This document shows, piece after piece, positions 49,825 through 59,196 of a stretch of DNA of 64,000 nt. Within the stretch, counting starts at the first letter, position 1, and each line of letters opens with the position of its first letter. The notes beneath the pieces are model-generated. The model was not told where the DNA came from. It did not search any database and saw only the letters and a list, made by a program, of their open reading frames with translations. The position numbers were made by a program, and so were the translations under genes. The stretch is from Methylotenera_A sp046598525 (GTDB lineage Bacteria > Pseudomonadota > Gammaproteobacteria > Burkholderiales > Methylophilaceae). The stretch is taken from the NCBI GenBank assembly GCA_046598525.1, contig JBKJIJ010000008.1, positions 124,001 through 188,000 of the forward strand, given 5' to 3'.

Positions 49825-50986
49825 AGCTCATTTTGCCGACTAGAAATTCGCGTGCAGGCTTTAAAATGGATAGCGCACCAAGACCTAAACCACGCGCGCC
49901 AGAAACGCCAATCAAATCATTGGAAAACAGCTCAAGCAAACCATCGGTAAATTTAAGACTGCCGCGCGCATCACGCGCGCGCTGTTTTTGATATTCTTGC
50001 AACATAGTTTCACTGCCGCATTGGTTTTTTGGCACAGAAGTTAATAATTTCGCCAACACTTCAGCATCGCGCAAGCCCACATTAAAGCCTTGCCCCGCCA
50101 CTGGGTGCATGGTTTGTGCCGCGTTGCCAATAATCGCCACATGCGCAATAACGCCTGATTTTAATGTGCTTAATTTAAGCGGAAAGCGGTTGCGTTTTTC
50201 AATGGTTAAAAACTGACCAACGCGATCGCCAAACGCTGTATGCAAAGCCTTTAAAAAAGCAGCATCATCTAAGGCCATCAAGCCATCAATTTTAGCTTTT
50301 TCGCCTGTCCACACCAATGAAAACTCATGCGAATCAGCACTCTGGCCATTGGGCAACAAAGCCATTGGGCCGTTTGGCGTAAAGCGTTCATACGCCACAT
50401 TAGCATGCGGCCGCTCAGTTTTCACTTTGCTCACCAAGGCATCATGGCCGTAATCTTTAGTTTCGCGCTCAATATTGGGGATATTGTCCAAACTACGGCC
50501 ACCATCGGCGATTACCGCTAAGGGGCTACTGATGCTGATTTCAATATCGGCTTGCTTAAAGAAAACTTCTGCCGCGTTTGCCTGATTGCGCACTTCAGTG
50601 GCATTGGCTTCATAAAGTACATGGTTCAAATCTAGCGCCGCATCAAGCGCTTTGGTTAAAGCGCCGTATGGCAGCACATAGCCCAGTGCGGGCAATTGAT
50701 GTTCAGCGGCTTCTAATTTAGTGCGGCCAAAACCGCCGCGTTGAGAGATATGAATGGTTTTAATGGCAGTCGCTTGCGCTTCAATTTCAGACCAAATATT
50801 AAGTTTTTCTAAAATCAAGCGGCTGCCATGCGATAACGCCAGCGCACGCGTGTCAGAATGCGAAGCACCTTTTGCACGCGCCTCTAGCAATGTAAAAGGC
50901 ACGCCTTTTTTCTGCAGGCTAAGTGCTAAAACAGCACCAACAGGCCCGCCGCCAACGATAACTATAGAATCTGCTTGCTTCATCAT
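49814..50986 (-). CDS. ubiH: 2-octaprenyl-6-methoxyphenol hydroxylase UbiH
   Basis: The 390-residue flavin monooxygenase begins MMKQADSIVIVGGGPVGAVL. It has the UbiH-type second FAD motif AIIGNAAQTMHPVAGQGFN, with GNAAQT as in E. coli UbiH rather than GDAAH. It hydroxylates C-1 of the ubiquinone ring precursor. The pepP-ubiH-ubi order matches that of E. coli pepP-ubiH-ubiI. Confidence 0.9.
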   Translation of the reverse strand: MMKQADSIVIVGGGPVGAVLALSLQKKGVPFTLLEARAKGASHSDTRALALSHGSRLILEKLNIWSEIEAQATAIKTIHISQRGGFGRTKLEAAEHQLPALGYVLPYGALTKALDAALDLNHVLYEANATEVRNQANAAEVFFKQADIEISISSPLAVIADGGRSLDNIPNIERETKDYGHDALVSKVKTERPHANVAYERFTPNGPMALLPNGQSADSHEFSLVWTGEKAKIDGLMALDDAAFLKALHTAFGDRVGQFLTIEKRNRFPLKLSTLKSGVIAHVAIIGNAAQTMHPVAGQGFNVGLRDAEVLAKLLTSVPKNQCGSETMLQEYQKQRARDARGSLKFTDGLLELFSNDLIGVSGARGLGLGALSILKPAREFLVGKMSYGK

Positions 50987-51002
50987 TTTAATAATTTTTG
51001 CA

Positions 51003-52322
51003 TTAGTGCTGCATTAACTGCTCAATATCAGCAATCGTTTTTACCGCATTTTTGGTCAGCACTTCATTGTCCGTTGCAGTAATCAGCACATCATCTTCAA
51101 TGCGAATGCCAATGTTCCAAAAATGTTCAGGCACATTTTCAGCTGGGCGCACATAACAACCAGGCTCAACCGTTAAGGTATTGCCCGCCTCTAATATGGC
51201 CCAATTCCCGCTTTTATCTTTGTAATCGCCTGCGTCATGCACATCTAAACCCAGCCAGTGGCCAGTGCGGTGCATGTAAAATTGGCGATAGCTGGCATTT
51301 TCTAACACTTCTTCAACGCTGCCTTTGCACAATTTAAAATCAATAAAGCCTTGTACTAAAATGTTCAAAGCCGCTTCGTGCGGCGCATTCCAATGATTAC
51401 CCGGTTTAGCGGCATCAATTGCGGCTAATTGTGATTGCAAAACGACATCATATAAATCATGTTGCGCAGGGGTAAATTTACCATTTACAGGGAACGTACG
51501 CGTAATATCGCTGGCATAGCCATCCAACTCGCAACCCGCATCAATCAGCAATAAATCGCCATCATTTAAAGGGCAATTATTGGCATTGTAATGCAGTGTG
51601 CAAGCATTGGCGCCGCCTGCCACAATGCTGGTATACGCAGGCGCTTGTGCGCCATTGCGATAAAATTCGTGCAAAAATTCGGCCTCAATTTCATATTCTT
51701 TTTGATTAGACTGCGTCATTTGCATAGCGCGATTGTGCGCAGCCGCCGCAATATTGGCGCTGCGGCGCATTAAATCGATTTCAAAAGGCGTTTTAATCAA
51801 ACGTTGTTTATCCACTAATTGGCGCACATCTAAAATCGCCTCTGGCGCCGAAACGCCTGTGCGCGCCAAATCTTTCACTTTATTTAGCCAATCGGTCACG
51901 CGTTTATCCCAAGCCGCATCAAAACCCAAGCTATAAAACAATTGGTTTTGATTAGCCATTAAGCTTGGCATCAGCGCATCTAGCTCTTGAATGCTATAAG
52001 TTTCATCAAAGCCAAATTGTTGTTTAGCCGCCGCAGGGCCAAAGCGAAAGCCATCCCAAATTTCACGCTCAATATCTTTATCGCGGCAAAATAAAATGCT
52101 TTTTGGCGGCTGACTTTTGGCCGCATTGCCCGCTATTAAAACTAGCACGCTTTCTGGCTCTGTAAAGCCAGTTAAATAATAAAAATAGCTATCAAAACGG
52201 TATGGATAATGGCTATCGCGATTACGCACCACTTCTGGCGCGGTGGGGATAATGGCAATGCCGCTGCCCATTTTGCTTAAAAGCTGGCTGCGGCGTTGCT
52301 GAAATTCGGTTGTATTAAACAT
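51003..52322 (-). CDS. pepP: Xaa-Pro aminopeptidase (aminopeptidase P)
   Basis: A 439-residue metallopeptidase releasing N-terminal residues before proline. The N-terminal AMP_N domain begins FQQRRSQLLSKMG. The di-manganese site is in IDAGCELDGYASDITRTFPVNG (two Asp), the His in HRTGHWLGLDVHD, and Glu in TVEPGCYV and IGIRIEDD. Typical length and context directly upstream of ubiH (16-base gap). Confidence 0.95.
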   Translation of the reverse strand: MFNTTEFQQRRSQLLSKMGSGIAIIPTAPEVVRNRDSHYPYRFDSYFYYLTGFTEPESVLVLIAGNAAKSQPPKSILFCRDKDIEREIWDGFRFGPAAAKQQFGFDETYSIQELDALMPSLMANQNQLFYSLGFDAAWDKRVTDWLNKVKDLARTGVSAPEAILDVRQLVDKQRLIKTPFEIDLMRRSANIAAAAHNRAMQMTQSNQKEYEIEAEFLHEFYRNGAQAPAYTSIVAGGANACTLHYNANNCPLNDGDLLLIDAGCELDGYASDITRTFPVNGKFTPAQHDLYDVVLQSQLAAIDAAKPGNHWNAPHEAALNILVQGFIDFKLCKGSVEEVLENASYRQFYMHRTGHWLGLDVHDAGDYKDKSGNWAILEAGNTLTVEPGCYVRPAENVPEHFWNIGIRIEDDVLITATDNEVLTKNAVKTIADIEQLMQH

Positions 52323-52350
52323 AAGATAGTTTTTATAAAATTCAAATGGT

Positions 52351-53061
52351 TTAAATCATCAATTCATTCAGAGCCTGTAATCGCTCAGGCGTTCCAATAT
52401 CATGCCACACGCCTTGATAATATTGCGCGCTGGCTTTATTTTCTAAGATAGCTTGACGTAATAATGGCGCTAATTTGGCGGCATCGCCACGTTTAATTGA
52501 TGAAAATAAACTGGGGTGAAACACACCTACGCCAGAAAAAGTGCGCATGGGTGCACCTTGATTTGTTAGTAAGCCATTTTCAATCGAAAAGTCGCCCTGA
52601 CTGTGTTGTGGTGGATTGTCAACCAGCACTAGATTAGCTAAAGTTTGTGGGATTTCACCCTCTATCCCACCCTCTCCCTTTAAGGGCAAGGGAGTTAGGG
52701 TTGCGAAGTCAAAATCAGTATAAATATCGCCATTCACCACTAAAAACGGCGCATTTTCATTGCCATTATGCGTTAACAAAGGCAGCGCGTAGGCAATGCC
52801 GCCTGCCGTTTCTAGGGCTTTTTCTTCTGGGCTGTAACTAATCTGCAAACCCCATTGACTGCCATCGCCCAATGCGGCCTCAATTTGGCTGCCTAAATGC
52901 GCGTGATTAATCACTATTTCTTTAAAGCCTGCTTTGGCCAGATTCTCTAAATGCCAAACGATTAAGGCTTTGCCGCCCACTTTTAATAAGGGCTTTGGCG
53001 TATGATCGGTAAGTGGGCGCATGCGCTCACCTCGGCCTGCGGCTAAAATCATCGCTTTCAT
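52351..53061 (-). CDS. murU: N-acetylmuramate 1-phosphate uridylyltransferase MurU, with in-frame repeat insertion
   Basis: MurU makes UDP-MurNAc in the cell-wall recycling route downstream of AmgK. At 236 residues it begins MKAMILAAGRGERMRPLT (nucleotidyltransferase signature), with FLVVNGDIYTDFDF (metal-binding Asp) and VWHDIGTPERL. After DFATL, the stretch TPLPLKGEGGIEGEIPQ replaces a segment of about eight residues in Pseudomonas MurU, an insertion of about 12. The corresponding DNA (about 52655-52703) matches the extragenic repeat at 3543-3644. The insert lies in a loop before LVLVDNPP. It is followed by pepP (28-base gap); amgK is upstream. Confidence 0.93.
   Translation of the reverse strand: MKAMILAAGRGERMRPLTDHTPKPLLKVGGKALIVWHLENLAKAGFKEIVINHAHLGSQIEAALGDGSQWGLQISYSPEEKALETAGGIAYALPLLTHNGNENAPFLVVNGDIYTDFDFATLTPLPLKGEGGIEGEIPQTLANLVLVDNPPQHSQGDFSIENGLLTNQGAPMRTFSGVGVFHPSLFSSIKRGDAAKLAPLLRQAILENKASAQYYQGVWHDIGTPERLQALNELMI
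52655..52703. repeat. Palindromic repeat inserted in murU coding sequence
   Basis: CACCCTCTATCCCACC is followed by the stem CTCCCTTTAAGGGCAAGGGAG and TTAGGGT. It aligns with the right half of the repeat at 3605-3644 (CACCCCCATCCCAACC, then the CCTTCCCTC stem). It keeps the murU frame open. Confidence 0.72.
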
Positions 53062-53160
53062 TTTGCTTCTTTCATAGCCACAGAGTGCACAGAGTTCATA
53101 GATAAATCCAACACGCGGCTTTACTGAAATAAACCTCTTTGTGTTTTGGCTGGCAAAAAA

Positions 53161-54165
53161 TCAAAAGGTAAAACCTTCTTGTGGCTTGACGTTTTCTAGC
53201 TGATTTAACAATTTTAGCATTGGGCGCAATTCCACATAGCGCTCACACGCTTTGCGCAAATAATGCATCACTAATGGCATGTCTTTTAAGTAGCCGTCTT
53301 TGCCATCGCGGTGATAAAGCCGTGCAAAAATGCCCAGCACTTTAATATGGCGTTGCGCGCCCATCCACTCAAAATCGCGGTAAAACTCACTAAAATCGGC
53401 TGGCACTGGCAAGCCCGCTTTTTTGGCCGGCTGCCAATAGCGCACCGCCCAGTCAATAACCTGCTCTTCATCCCACTCTATATAAGCATCTTTTAATAGT
53501 GATACTAAATCGTAAGTAATGGCACCGTGCACTGCATCTTGAAAATCCAGCACGCCTGGGTTTTGTTCACAAATCATCAAGTTTCGCGAATGATAATCAC
53601 GGTGCACCGTTACTTGGCCTTGTGCCAAAATATTTTCAATCAATACCGAAAACGTATTTTGCAGCACCGCCTCTTGCTCTGCGCTTAAAGTAATGCCCAA
53701 ATGCTTGTTGATATACCAATCAGAAAAAAGCTGCATTTCACGCAACAACAAAGCCGCATCGTAGTTAGGCAACACACCCTCTTTGCTAACCAGCTGCATT
53801 TTAATCAGCGCATCGGTGGCGTCTGAATAGAATTTTTTGGCATTTTCATTATTAAGCACGCTTAAATAAGTTTCATCACCCAAATCGCTAATCAGCAAAA
53901 AGCCTTGGCTAATATCTTGCGCGATTATCTTGGGCACATTTAAGCCAGCGTCTAATAATAATTGCGCCACTTTAACAAATGGCGTGCAATCTTCTTGCGG
54001 TGGCGGCGCATCCATGGCAATTAGGGTGCTGCTTTGCGGATACGTATCAGCCAAATGCACCCTAAAATAGCGCCTAAAACTGGCATCGGCTGAGGCAACG
54101 GTTAAGGTAAATGGCTGCTTTAATTCCGCATTCAACCAATGTGTTAATTCTGATAATCTATCCAC
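53161..54165 (-). CDS. amgK: N-acetylmuramate/N-acetylglucosamine kinase AmgK
   Basis: AmgK phosphorylates the anomeric hydroxyl of MurNAc and GlcNAc in peptidoglycan recycling. The 334-residue aminoglycoside-phosphotransferase-fold protein has the catalytic loop VTVHRDYHSRNLM, the metal Asp in GVLDFQDAVHGAITYDLVSLL, and the N-lobe VASADASFRRYFRV. It starts at GTG with AAAGG six bases upstream. The amgK-murU-lptD neighbourhood matches pseudomonads. It diverges from lptD. Confidence 0.93.
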   Translation of the reverse strand: MDRLSELTHWLNAELKQPFTLTVASADASFRRYFRVHLADTYPQSSTLIAMDAPPPQEDCTPFVKVAQLLLDAGLNVPKIIAQDISQGFLLISDLGDETYLSVLNNENAKKFYSDATDALIKMQLVSKEGVLPNYDAALLLREMQLFSDWYINKHLGITLSAEQEAVLQNTFSVLIENILAQGQVTVHRDYHSRNLMICEQNPGVLDFQDAVHGAITYDLVSLLKDAYIEWDEEQVIDWAVRYWQPAKKAGLPVPADFSEFYRDFEWMGAQRHIKVLGIFARLYHRDGKDGYLKDMPLVMHYLRKACERYVELRPMLKLLNQLENVKPQEGFTF

Positions 54166-54387
54166 AGCAAACCTTTAAAATATTTTTTATATTGTTATTT
54201 TCATTACAAGCAAACCAATTGCCTTAAATTAGCAATTTAAAAACTTGCAACTTAAAACCAGTTATATACGATTTTATCATTCATCTGTAAAATAGACAGT
54301 CTAGGTTTTGTGTAAACAAAAATCATTTATTAACCAGCGCCCGTTAATTCGGTGTTTAATGCCGATTGCGCTTAAAAGAATACGCCA

Positions 54388-56847
54388 TTGCACAACACTT
54401 TTATAAACATAATTCGTTGCATAATTGATTTTGCCCAGCATTATTGCGCCTTAATCGCCACTGTTTTGCTATCTAGCTTTGGCATCATGGCGTCTGCCGA
54501 ATCTGTTGCAACCGATGCTTTACAAATACCCGAAACCACCCTTACTAGCGCCGAAACTAGTGCCCAGCCAGGCGCCATTGAAATTGAAGGCGATAAAATG
54601 GATATGTACCTAGACCGCAAAATGCGCGCTAGCGGCAATGCATCCATCAGTAAAGGCAATCAAAAAATTTATGGCGATAACATTGAATACGATGTGCAAA
54701 ACGATGAGCTACAAGTAGATGGCAATGCGCGCATTGAGCTTGGCGAAGGCCAAATTTCTGGGCCTGCGCTTAAAATGCGCATGTCGGATAGCATTGGCGA
54801 AATGCAAGATGCATCAATTATATTGAATAAAAGCATTAGCAATAGCGTTACGCCTTATGGCCCTAAAACTGGCCCCAGTGTCTACACACAATCTAAATTG
54901 CTTAACTCGCAAACCAGCTTAACCGATGACCCAAGGCTGTACCAAGACAATTACCGCGAACCAGCAACGCCTATTGGTCAATCGTCTATTGATCCAAAAT
55001 TTAATACTTCGCGCGGCGATGCCAAAGCGGTATTTTTTGAAGGCCAAGATAAAAAACGTTTAAAAAATGCGCGCTATACCACTTGCGAACCTGGCGTTGA
55101 TGATTGGTACATTAAAGCGCGTGAAATCGTTTTAGACGATTACACGCAATCGGGCACCGCTACCAATGCGCACATTGAATTTAAAGGCGTGCCGCTTTTA
55201 TATATGCCATACATGAGCTTTTCATTTAACAATGAACGCAAATCAGGCTTTTTAGCGCCAACCGTTGGCACCACCAGCCGCAGTGGTTTTGAAACACTGG
55301 TACCTTATTATATTAATATTGCGCCCAATGTAGATGCCACAGTAGGCGCGCGTTACCTAAGCAAGCGCGGGGTACAATTGCAAGGTGAATTGCGCTATTT
55401 AAACGAAAATTTCTCTGGCATAAGCAATGTTGAGTATTCGGACAACGATAGCATAACCGGCCAGCAACGCTATTACGCTAACCTTAGCCATAGCCACCGA
55501 TTAAGCGATCGCTGGACGGCAAGCTACAACATTGAAAAAGTATCCGATAACCAATATTTCTCTGAAACATCTACACGCATTGTTAGCACCAGCCGCGTTA
55601 ATTTGCCTCAACAAGGCACCATTGATTATGTGGGCGATGTGTGGCGATTTAACGGTTTAGTGCAACGTTATCAAAACTTGGATCAGGTTAATTACGCCTA
55701 CCAACGTTTACCGCAATTAACATTAACCGCCGATAAAGACTGGAGTGGCGTTAATACCAATTTGTACAGCCAATGGGTGCATTTCGACCGCAATAGCGAT
55801 GCGCCAATTGCACCAACCGGCAGCCGCCTGACTGTGTATCCAACCATTAGCGTGCCTTTTACTAGGCCATATGGCTTTATCACACCAAAAATTGGCGTGC
55901 ACGCAAGCTATTACAATCTTAACGATAACGATTACACCGTTAATGGCAGCAATGTTAGCAATAATTCTGCCACGCGCACATTGCCTGTATTTAGTCTAGA
56001 CAGCGGTTTATATTTTGAGCGCGATGTAAAAATTGTAAAGAATAGGTACACGCAAACCATTGAGCCACGTTTATTTTATGTGTACATACCCGATAAAAAA
56101 CAAGATTTACTGCCTGTGTTTGATTCGGCTTTATCCGATTTAAATATGACTTCTTTATTTACCGAAAATCAATTTACCGGTAATGATAGAGTTAACGATG
56201 CCAATCAGCTCAGTATGGCGGTTACATCGCGCATGATTGATAAAAATACAGGTGTTGAGCGTTTATCCGCCACCATTGGGCAACGCTATTATTTTGCCGA
56301 TCAAAATGTTACTTTGCCGGGTAGCATACAATCTCAAAGCAATACTTCTGATGTGATTGCTGCCGTAACAGCTAGGCTTTCAAATAAATGGAATTTAGAT
56401 GCTTTTTGGCAATACAACACCGATGGCGCAGGCATTGTGCGCTCTAATATTTTGGCCAGATACAACCCAGAGCCAGGCAAATTAATGAATGTAGGCTATC
56501 GCTACACTCAAGAATTTTTAGAGCAAATTAACGTATCAGGCCAATGGCCGTTAAGCCGCGGCTGGTATGGCGTGGGTAGACTTAACTATTCCGTTCGCGA
56601 TAAAACCTTAATTGAAAGCTTGGCTGGTCTTGAGTACGATGCTGGCTGTTGGCAAGTTCGCAGCGTGTTTCAACGCGTAGAAACCGCCACTGCGGACGCC
56701 AACTACGGCTTTTTCTTACAACTAGAGCTAGGTGGCTTAGCATCAATCGGCTCAAACCCGCTCAACTTATTACGCCGCGATATTCCTGGCTATTTAAGCT
56801 CTAGCGAGATTCCAAACATTTACAGGCAGCAAAATTACAACCAATGA
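54388..56847 (+). CDS. lptD: LPS-assembly protein LptD
   Basis: LptD is the outer-membrane beta-barrel that inserts LPS with LptE. The 819-residue precursor starts at TTG, with a signal peptide ending near IMASAES. The N-terminal OstA/LptA-type beta-jellyroll (about 60-175: GDKMDMYLDRKMRASGNASI) precedes the barrel. Only two of the four E. coli disulfide cysteines are evident, in YTTCEPG and AGCWQV. No ATG is available near the N-terminus. It overlaps surA by four bases (ATGA), so the two are coupled. Confidence 0.94.
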   Translation: MHNTFINIIRCIIDFAQHYCALIATVLLSSFGIMASAESVATDALQIPETTLTSAETSAQPGAIEIEGDKMDMYLDRKMRASGNASISKGNQKIYGDNIEYDVQNDELQVDGNARIELGEGQISGPALKMRMSDSIGEMQDASIILNKSISNSVTPYGPKTGPSVYTQSKLLNSQTSLTDDPRLYQDNYREPATPIGQSSIDPKFNTSRGDAKAVFFEGQDKKRLKNARYTTCEPGVDDWYIKAREIVLDDYTQSGTATNAHIEFKGVPLLYMPYMSFSFNNERKSGFLAPTVGTTSRSGFETLVPYYINIAPNVDATVGARYLSKRGVQLQGELRYLNENFSGISNVEYSDNDSITGQQRYYANLSHSHRLSDRWTASYNIEKVSDNQYFSETSTRIVSTSRVNLPQQGTIDYVGDVWRFNGLVQRYQNLDQVNYAYQRLPQLTLTADKDWSGVNTNLYSQWVHFDRNSDAPIAPTGSRLTVYPTISVPFTRPYGFITPKIGVHASYYNLNDNDYTVNGSNVSNNSATRTLPVFSLDSGLYFERDVKIVKNRYTQTIEPRLFYVYIPDKKQDLLPVFDSALSDLNMTSLFTENQFTGNDRVNDANQLSMAVTSRMIDKNTGVERLSATIGQRYYFADQNVTLPGSIQSQSNTSDVIAAVTARLSNKWNLDAFWQYNTDGAGIVRSNILARYNPEPGKLMNVGYRYTQEFLEQINVSGQWPLSRGWYGVGRLNYSVRDKTLIESLAGLEYDAGCWQVRSVFQRVETATADANYGFFLQLELGGLASIGSNPLNLLRRDIPGYLSSSEIPNIYRQQNYNQ

Positions 56848-58166
56848 AATTAACCCATATGATTCAATTTTTTAAACCTTTATTGTTAAGCCTGCTGTTA
56901 GCATCCAACACGCTAATGGCTGCAACCAACACCGATAGCGCCGTTAAGATGGATCGCATTATTGCCGTTGTGGACCAAAGTGTGATTACTGAGCAAGAAT
57001 TAGCCGATAGAATTAACACGGTAACCGCTCAGCTAGAAAAGCAAGGCACCGCCCTGCCACCAGCCGATGTGCTGCAAAAACAAATTTTAGAGCGCTTAAT
57101 TGTGGATAGCCTGCAACTACAATTGGCTAACCAAACTGGCATTAAAGTAGATGACACGCAACTGGATAAAACCATTGAGCGTATCGCCACCCAAAACAAA
57201 TTAACGGTGGATGAGTTTAAAAAAGCCTTAGAAGCAGACGGTTTAACCATGCGTAAATTTCGCGAAGATATCCGTAGCGAAATCACCATTGCGCGTTTAC
57301 GTGAGCGCGATGTAGATAACAAACTAACCGTTTCAGATGGCGAAATTGACAACTATTTAACCACTCAGGCCAATCGCGGTGAGGTGCAGGATGAGTTTGA
57401 AATTGCCCATATTTTAGTGCGTTCACCAGAAGATAGCTCACCAGAAGACCTAGAAAAAGTGCGCAGCAAAACCGATAAAGCACTAAAAGAGTTGGCAAGC
57501 GGCAAAGACTTTGCGCAAGTATCAGCCAGCTATTCAGACGCGCCAAACGCTTTAGAAGGCGGCAAACTAGGCTGGAAAAATAGCACACAAATGCCTGCCT
57601 TATTTTTAGAAGCCGTAAAATCCATGCAAGTGGGTGAAATATCGCAACCCTTGCGCAGCCCAAACGGTTTTCACATTTTAAAACTGACTAATCGCCGCGG
57701 TGGCGCTTCTACCTTGATGATAGACCAAACACATGCGCGCCATATTTTAATTAAATTAACCGAAGTGGTTTCTGAAAAAGATGGCAAACAAAAAATGGAT
57801 ACCATTAAAGAACGTTTGGATAATGGTGTTAAGTTTGAAGAAATGGCGCGCCAATATTCGGAAGATGGCAGTGCAAGCAGTGGCGGCGATTTAGGCTGGG
57901 TAAACCCTGGCGACACTGTGCCTGCCTTTGAAAAAGCCATGAACGATTTAGGCCCAGGTGAAATTAGCGAACCAGTGCGCTCACCATTCGGCTGGCATAT
58001 TATTCAAGTAATAGAACGCCGCAAACAAGACATGAGCAAAGAAGCCGCCCGCTTAAAAGCGCGCCAAGAAATCCGCGCCCGCAAATCCGATGAAGCGTAT
58101 CAAGATTGGGTGCGCGAATTGCGCGACCGCGCTTTTGTTGAAATGCGTTTAGAAGATAAGTTTTAA
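56844..58166 (+). CDS. surA: Periplasmic chaperone and peptidyl-prolyl isomerase SurA
   Basis: SurA escorts outer-membrane proteins, including LptD, to the Bam complex. The 440-residue protein has a signal peptide (PLLLSLLLASNTLMAATN), an N-terminal chaperone domain (about 35-175) with DRIIAVVDQSVITEQEL, two parvulin domains (about 178-285 and 295-395: EIAHILVRSPEDSS and HARHILIKLTEV), and a C-terminal helix. Its place between lptD and pdxA is conserved. Confidence 0.95.
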   Translation: MKLTHMIQFFKPLLLSLLLASNTLMAATNTDSAVKMDRIIAVVDQSVITEQELADRINTVTAQLEKQGTALPPADVLQKQILERLIVDSLQLQLANQTGIKVDDTQLDKTIERIATQNKLTVDEFKKALEADGLTMRKFREDIRSEITIARLRERDVDNKLTVSDGEIDNYLTTQANRGEVQDEFEIAHILVRSPEDSSPEDLEKVRSKTDKALKELASGKDFAQVSASYSDAPNALEGGKLGWKNSTQMPALFLEAVKSMQVGEISQPLRSPNGFHILKLTNRRGGASTLMIDQTHARHILIKLTEVVSEKDGKQKMDTIKERLDNGVKFEEMARQYSEDGSASSGGDLGWVNPGDTVPAFEKAMNDLGPGEISEPVRSPFGWHIIQVIERRKQDMSKEAARLKARQEIRARKSDEAYQDWVRELRDRAFVEMRLEDKF

Positions 58167-58188
58167 TTATCTCTAGTAACACAACGCT

Positions 58189-59196
58189 TTGAGCACACAT
58201 ATACCGCGCATTGCAATTACTTCTGGCGAACCCGCAGGCATTGGGCCTGACATCTGCGTACTGCTATCACAACTAGAAATTGCGGCCGATATCACCGTAA
58301 TTGGCGATAGCGAATTACTAAAAAATCGCGCACAGCAGCTTAATATTGCGTTGGGTATTGTGCCTTATGAAATTTCGCAAGAGATTCAGCCGCACATTAA
58401 AAACCAGCTTAAAGTATTGCATATTCCAAGCAATTCACCTGTTACAGCCGGTACGTTAAACCCAGCCAATAGCAGCTATGTGTTAAATACACTCACTTGC
58501 GCGATTGATGGCGCGCTTAGTCATGCGTTTGATGCGATTGTAACGGCGCCTGTGCACAAGGGCGTGATTAATGACGCCGGTATTGCCTTTACCGGCCATA
58601 CCGAATTTTTAGCCGAACACACCAACACGCCGCATGTGGTGATGATGTTAGTGGGTAGCGGCTTACGTGTAGCATTAGCCACTATCCATTTAGCGCTAAA
58701 AGATGTGCCTGCCGCCATTACGCAAGCTGGTTTAGAAACTACCATCCGTATTTTGCATCACGATTTAATCAGCCAATTTGGCCTAAAAAATCCGCGTATT
58801 TTGGTGGCTGGGCTTAATCCGCATGCGGGTGAAGATGGTTATTTAGGCCGTGAAGAGATTGAAGTGATTAACCCTGTGCTCAATAAACTACGCGGTGAAG
58901 GCATGCAGCTAATTGGCGCATTGCCAGCCGATACTTTGTTTGCCAAACACCATTTAAGCCAAGCCGATGCCGTGCTGGCCATGTATCACGACCAAGGTTT
59001 GCCAGTGTTAAAACACGCCAGCTTTGGCGAAGGCGTCAATGTCACGCTTGGCTTGCCGATTATCCGTACCTCTGTTGATCACGGCACGGCTTTAAATTTA
59101 GCCGGCACAGGAAAAATTGACATCGGCAGCATGCTAAGTGCCATCAACTTAGCCATTGAATTTGCAGGCAATCGCTTTAAAAGGCAAGATATATAA
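58189..59196 (+). CDS. pdxA: 4-hydroxythreonine-4-phosphate dehydrogenase PdxA
   Basis: PdxA oxidises 4-phosphohydroxy-L-threonine in pyridoxal-phosphate synthesis. The 335-residue protein begins RIAITSGEPAGIGPDI, has VTAPVHKGVIN, FTGHTEFLAE (metal His) and LNPHAGEDG, AMYHDQGLPVLK. The start is TTG at 58189, without a strong SD; no ATG lies upstream in frame. rsmA begins on the base after its stop codon. Confidence 0.95.
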   Translation: MSTHIPRIAITSGEPAGIGPDICVLLSQLEIAADITVIGDSELLKNRAQQLNIALGIVPYEISQEIQPHIKNQLKVLHIPSNSPVTAGTLNPANSSYVLNTLTCAIDGALSHAFDAIVTAPVHKGVINDAGIAFTGHTEFLAEHTNTPHVVMMLVGSGLRVALATIHLALKDVPAAITQAGLETTIRILHHDLISQFGLKNPRILVAGLNPHAGEDGYLGREEIEVINPVLNKLRGEGMQLIGALPADTLFAKHHLSQADAVLAMYHDQGLPVLKHASFGEGVNVTLGLPIIRTSVDHGTALNLAGTGKIDIGSMLSAINLAIEFAGNRFKRQDI

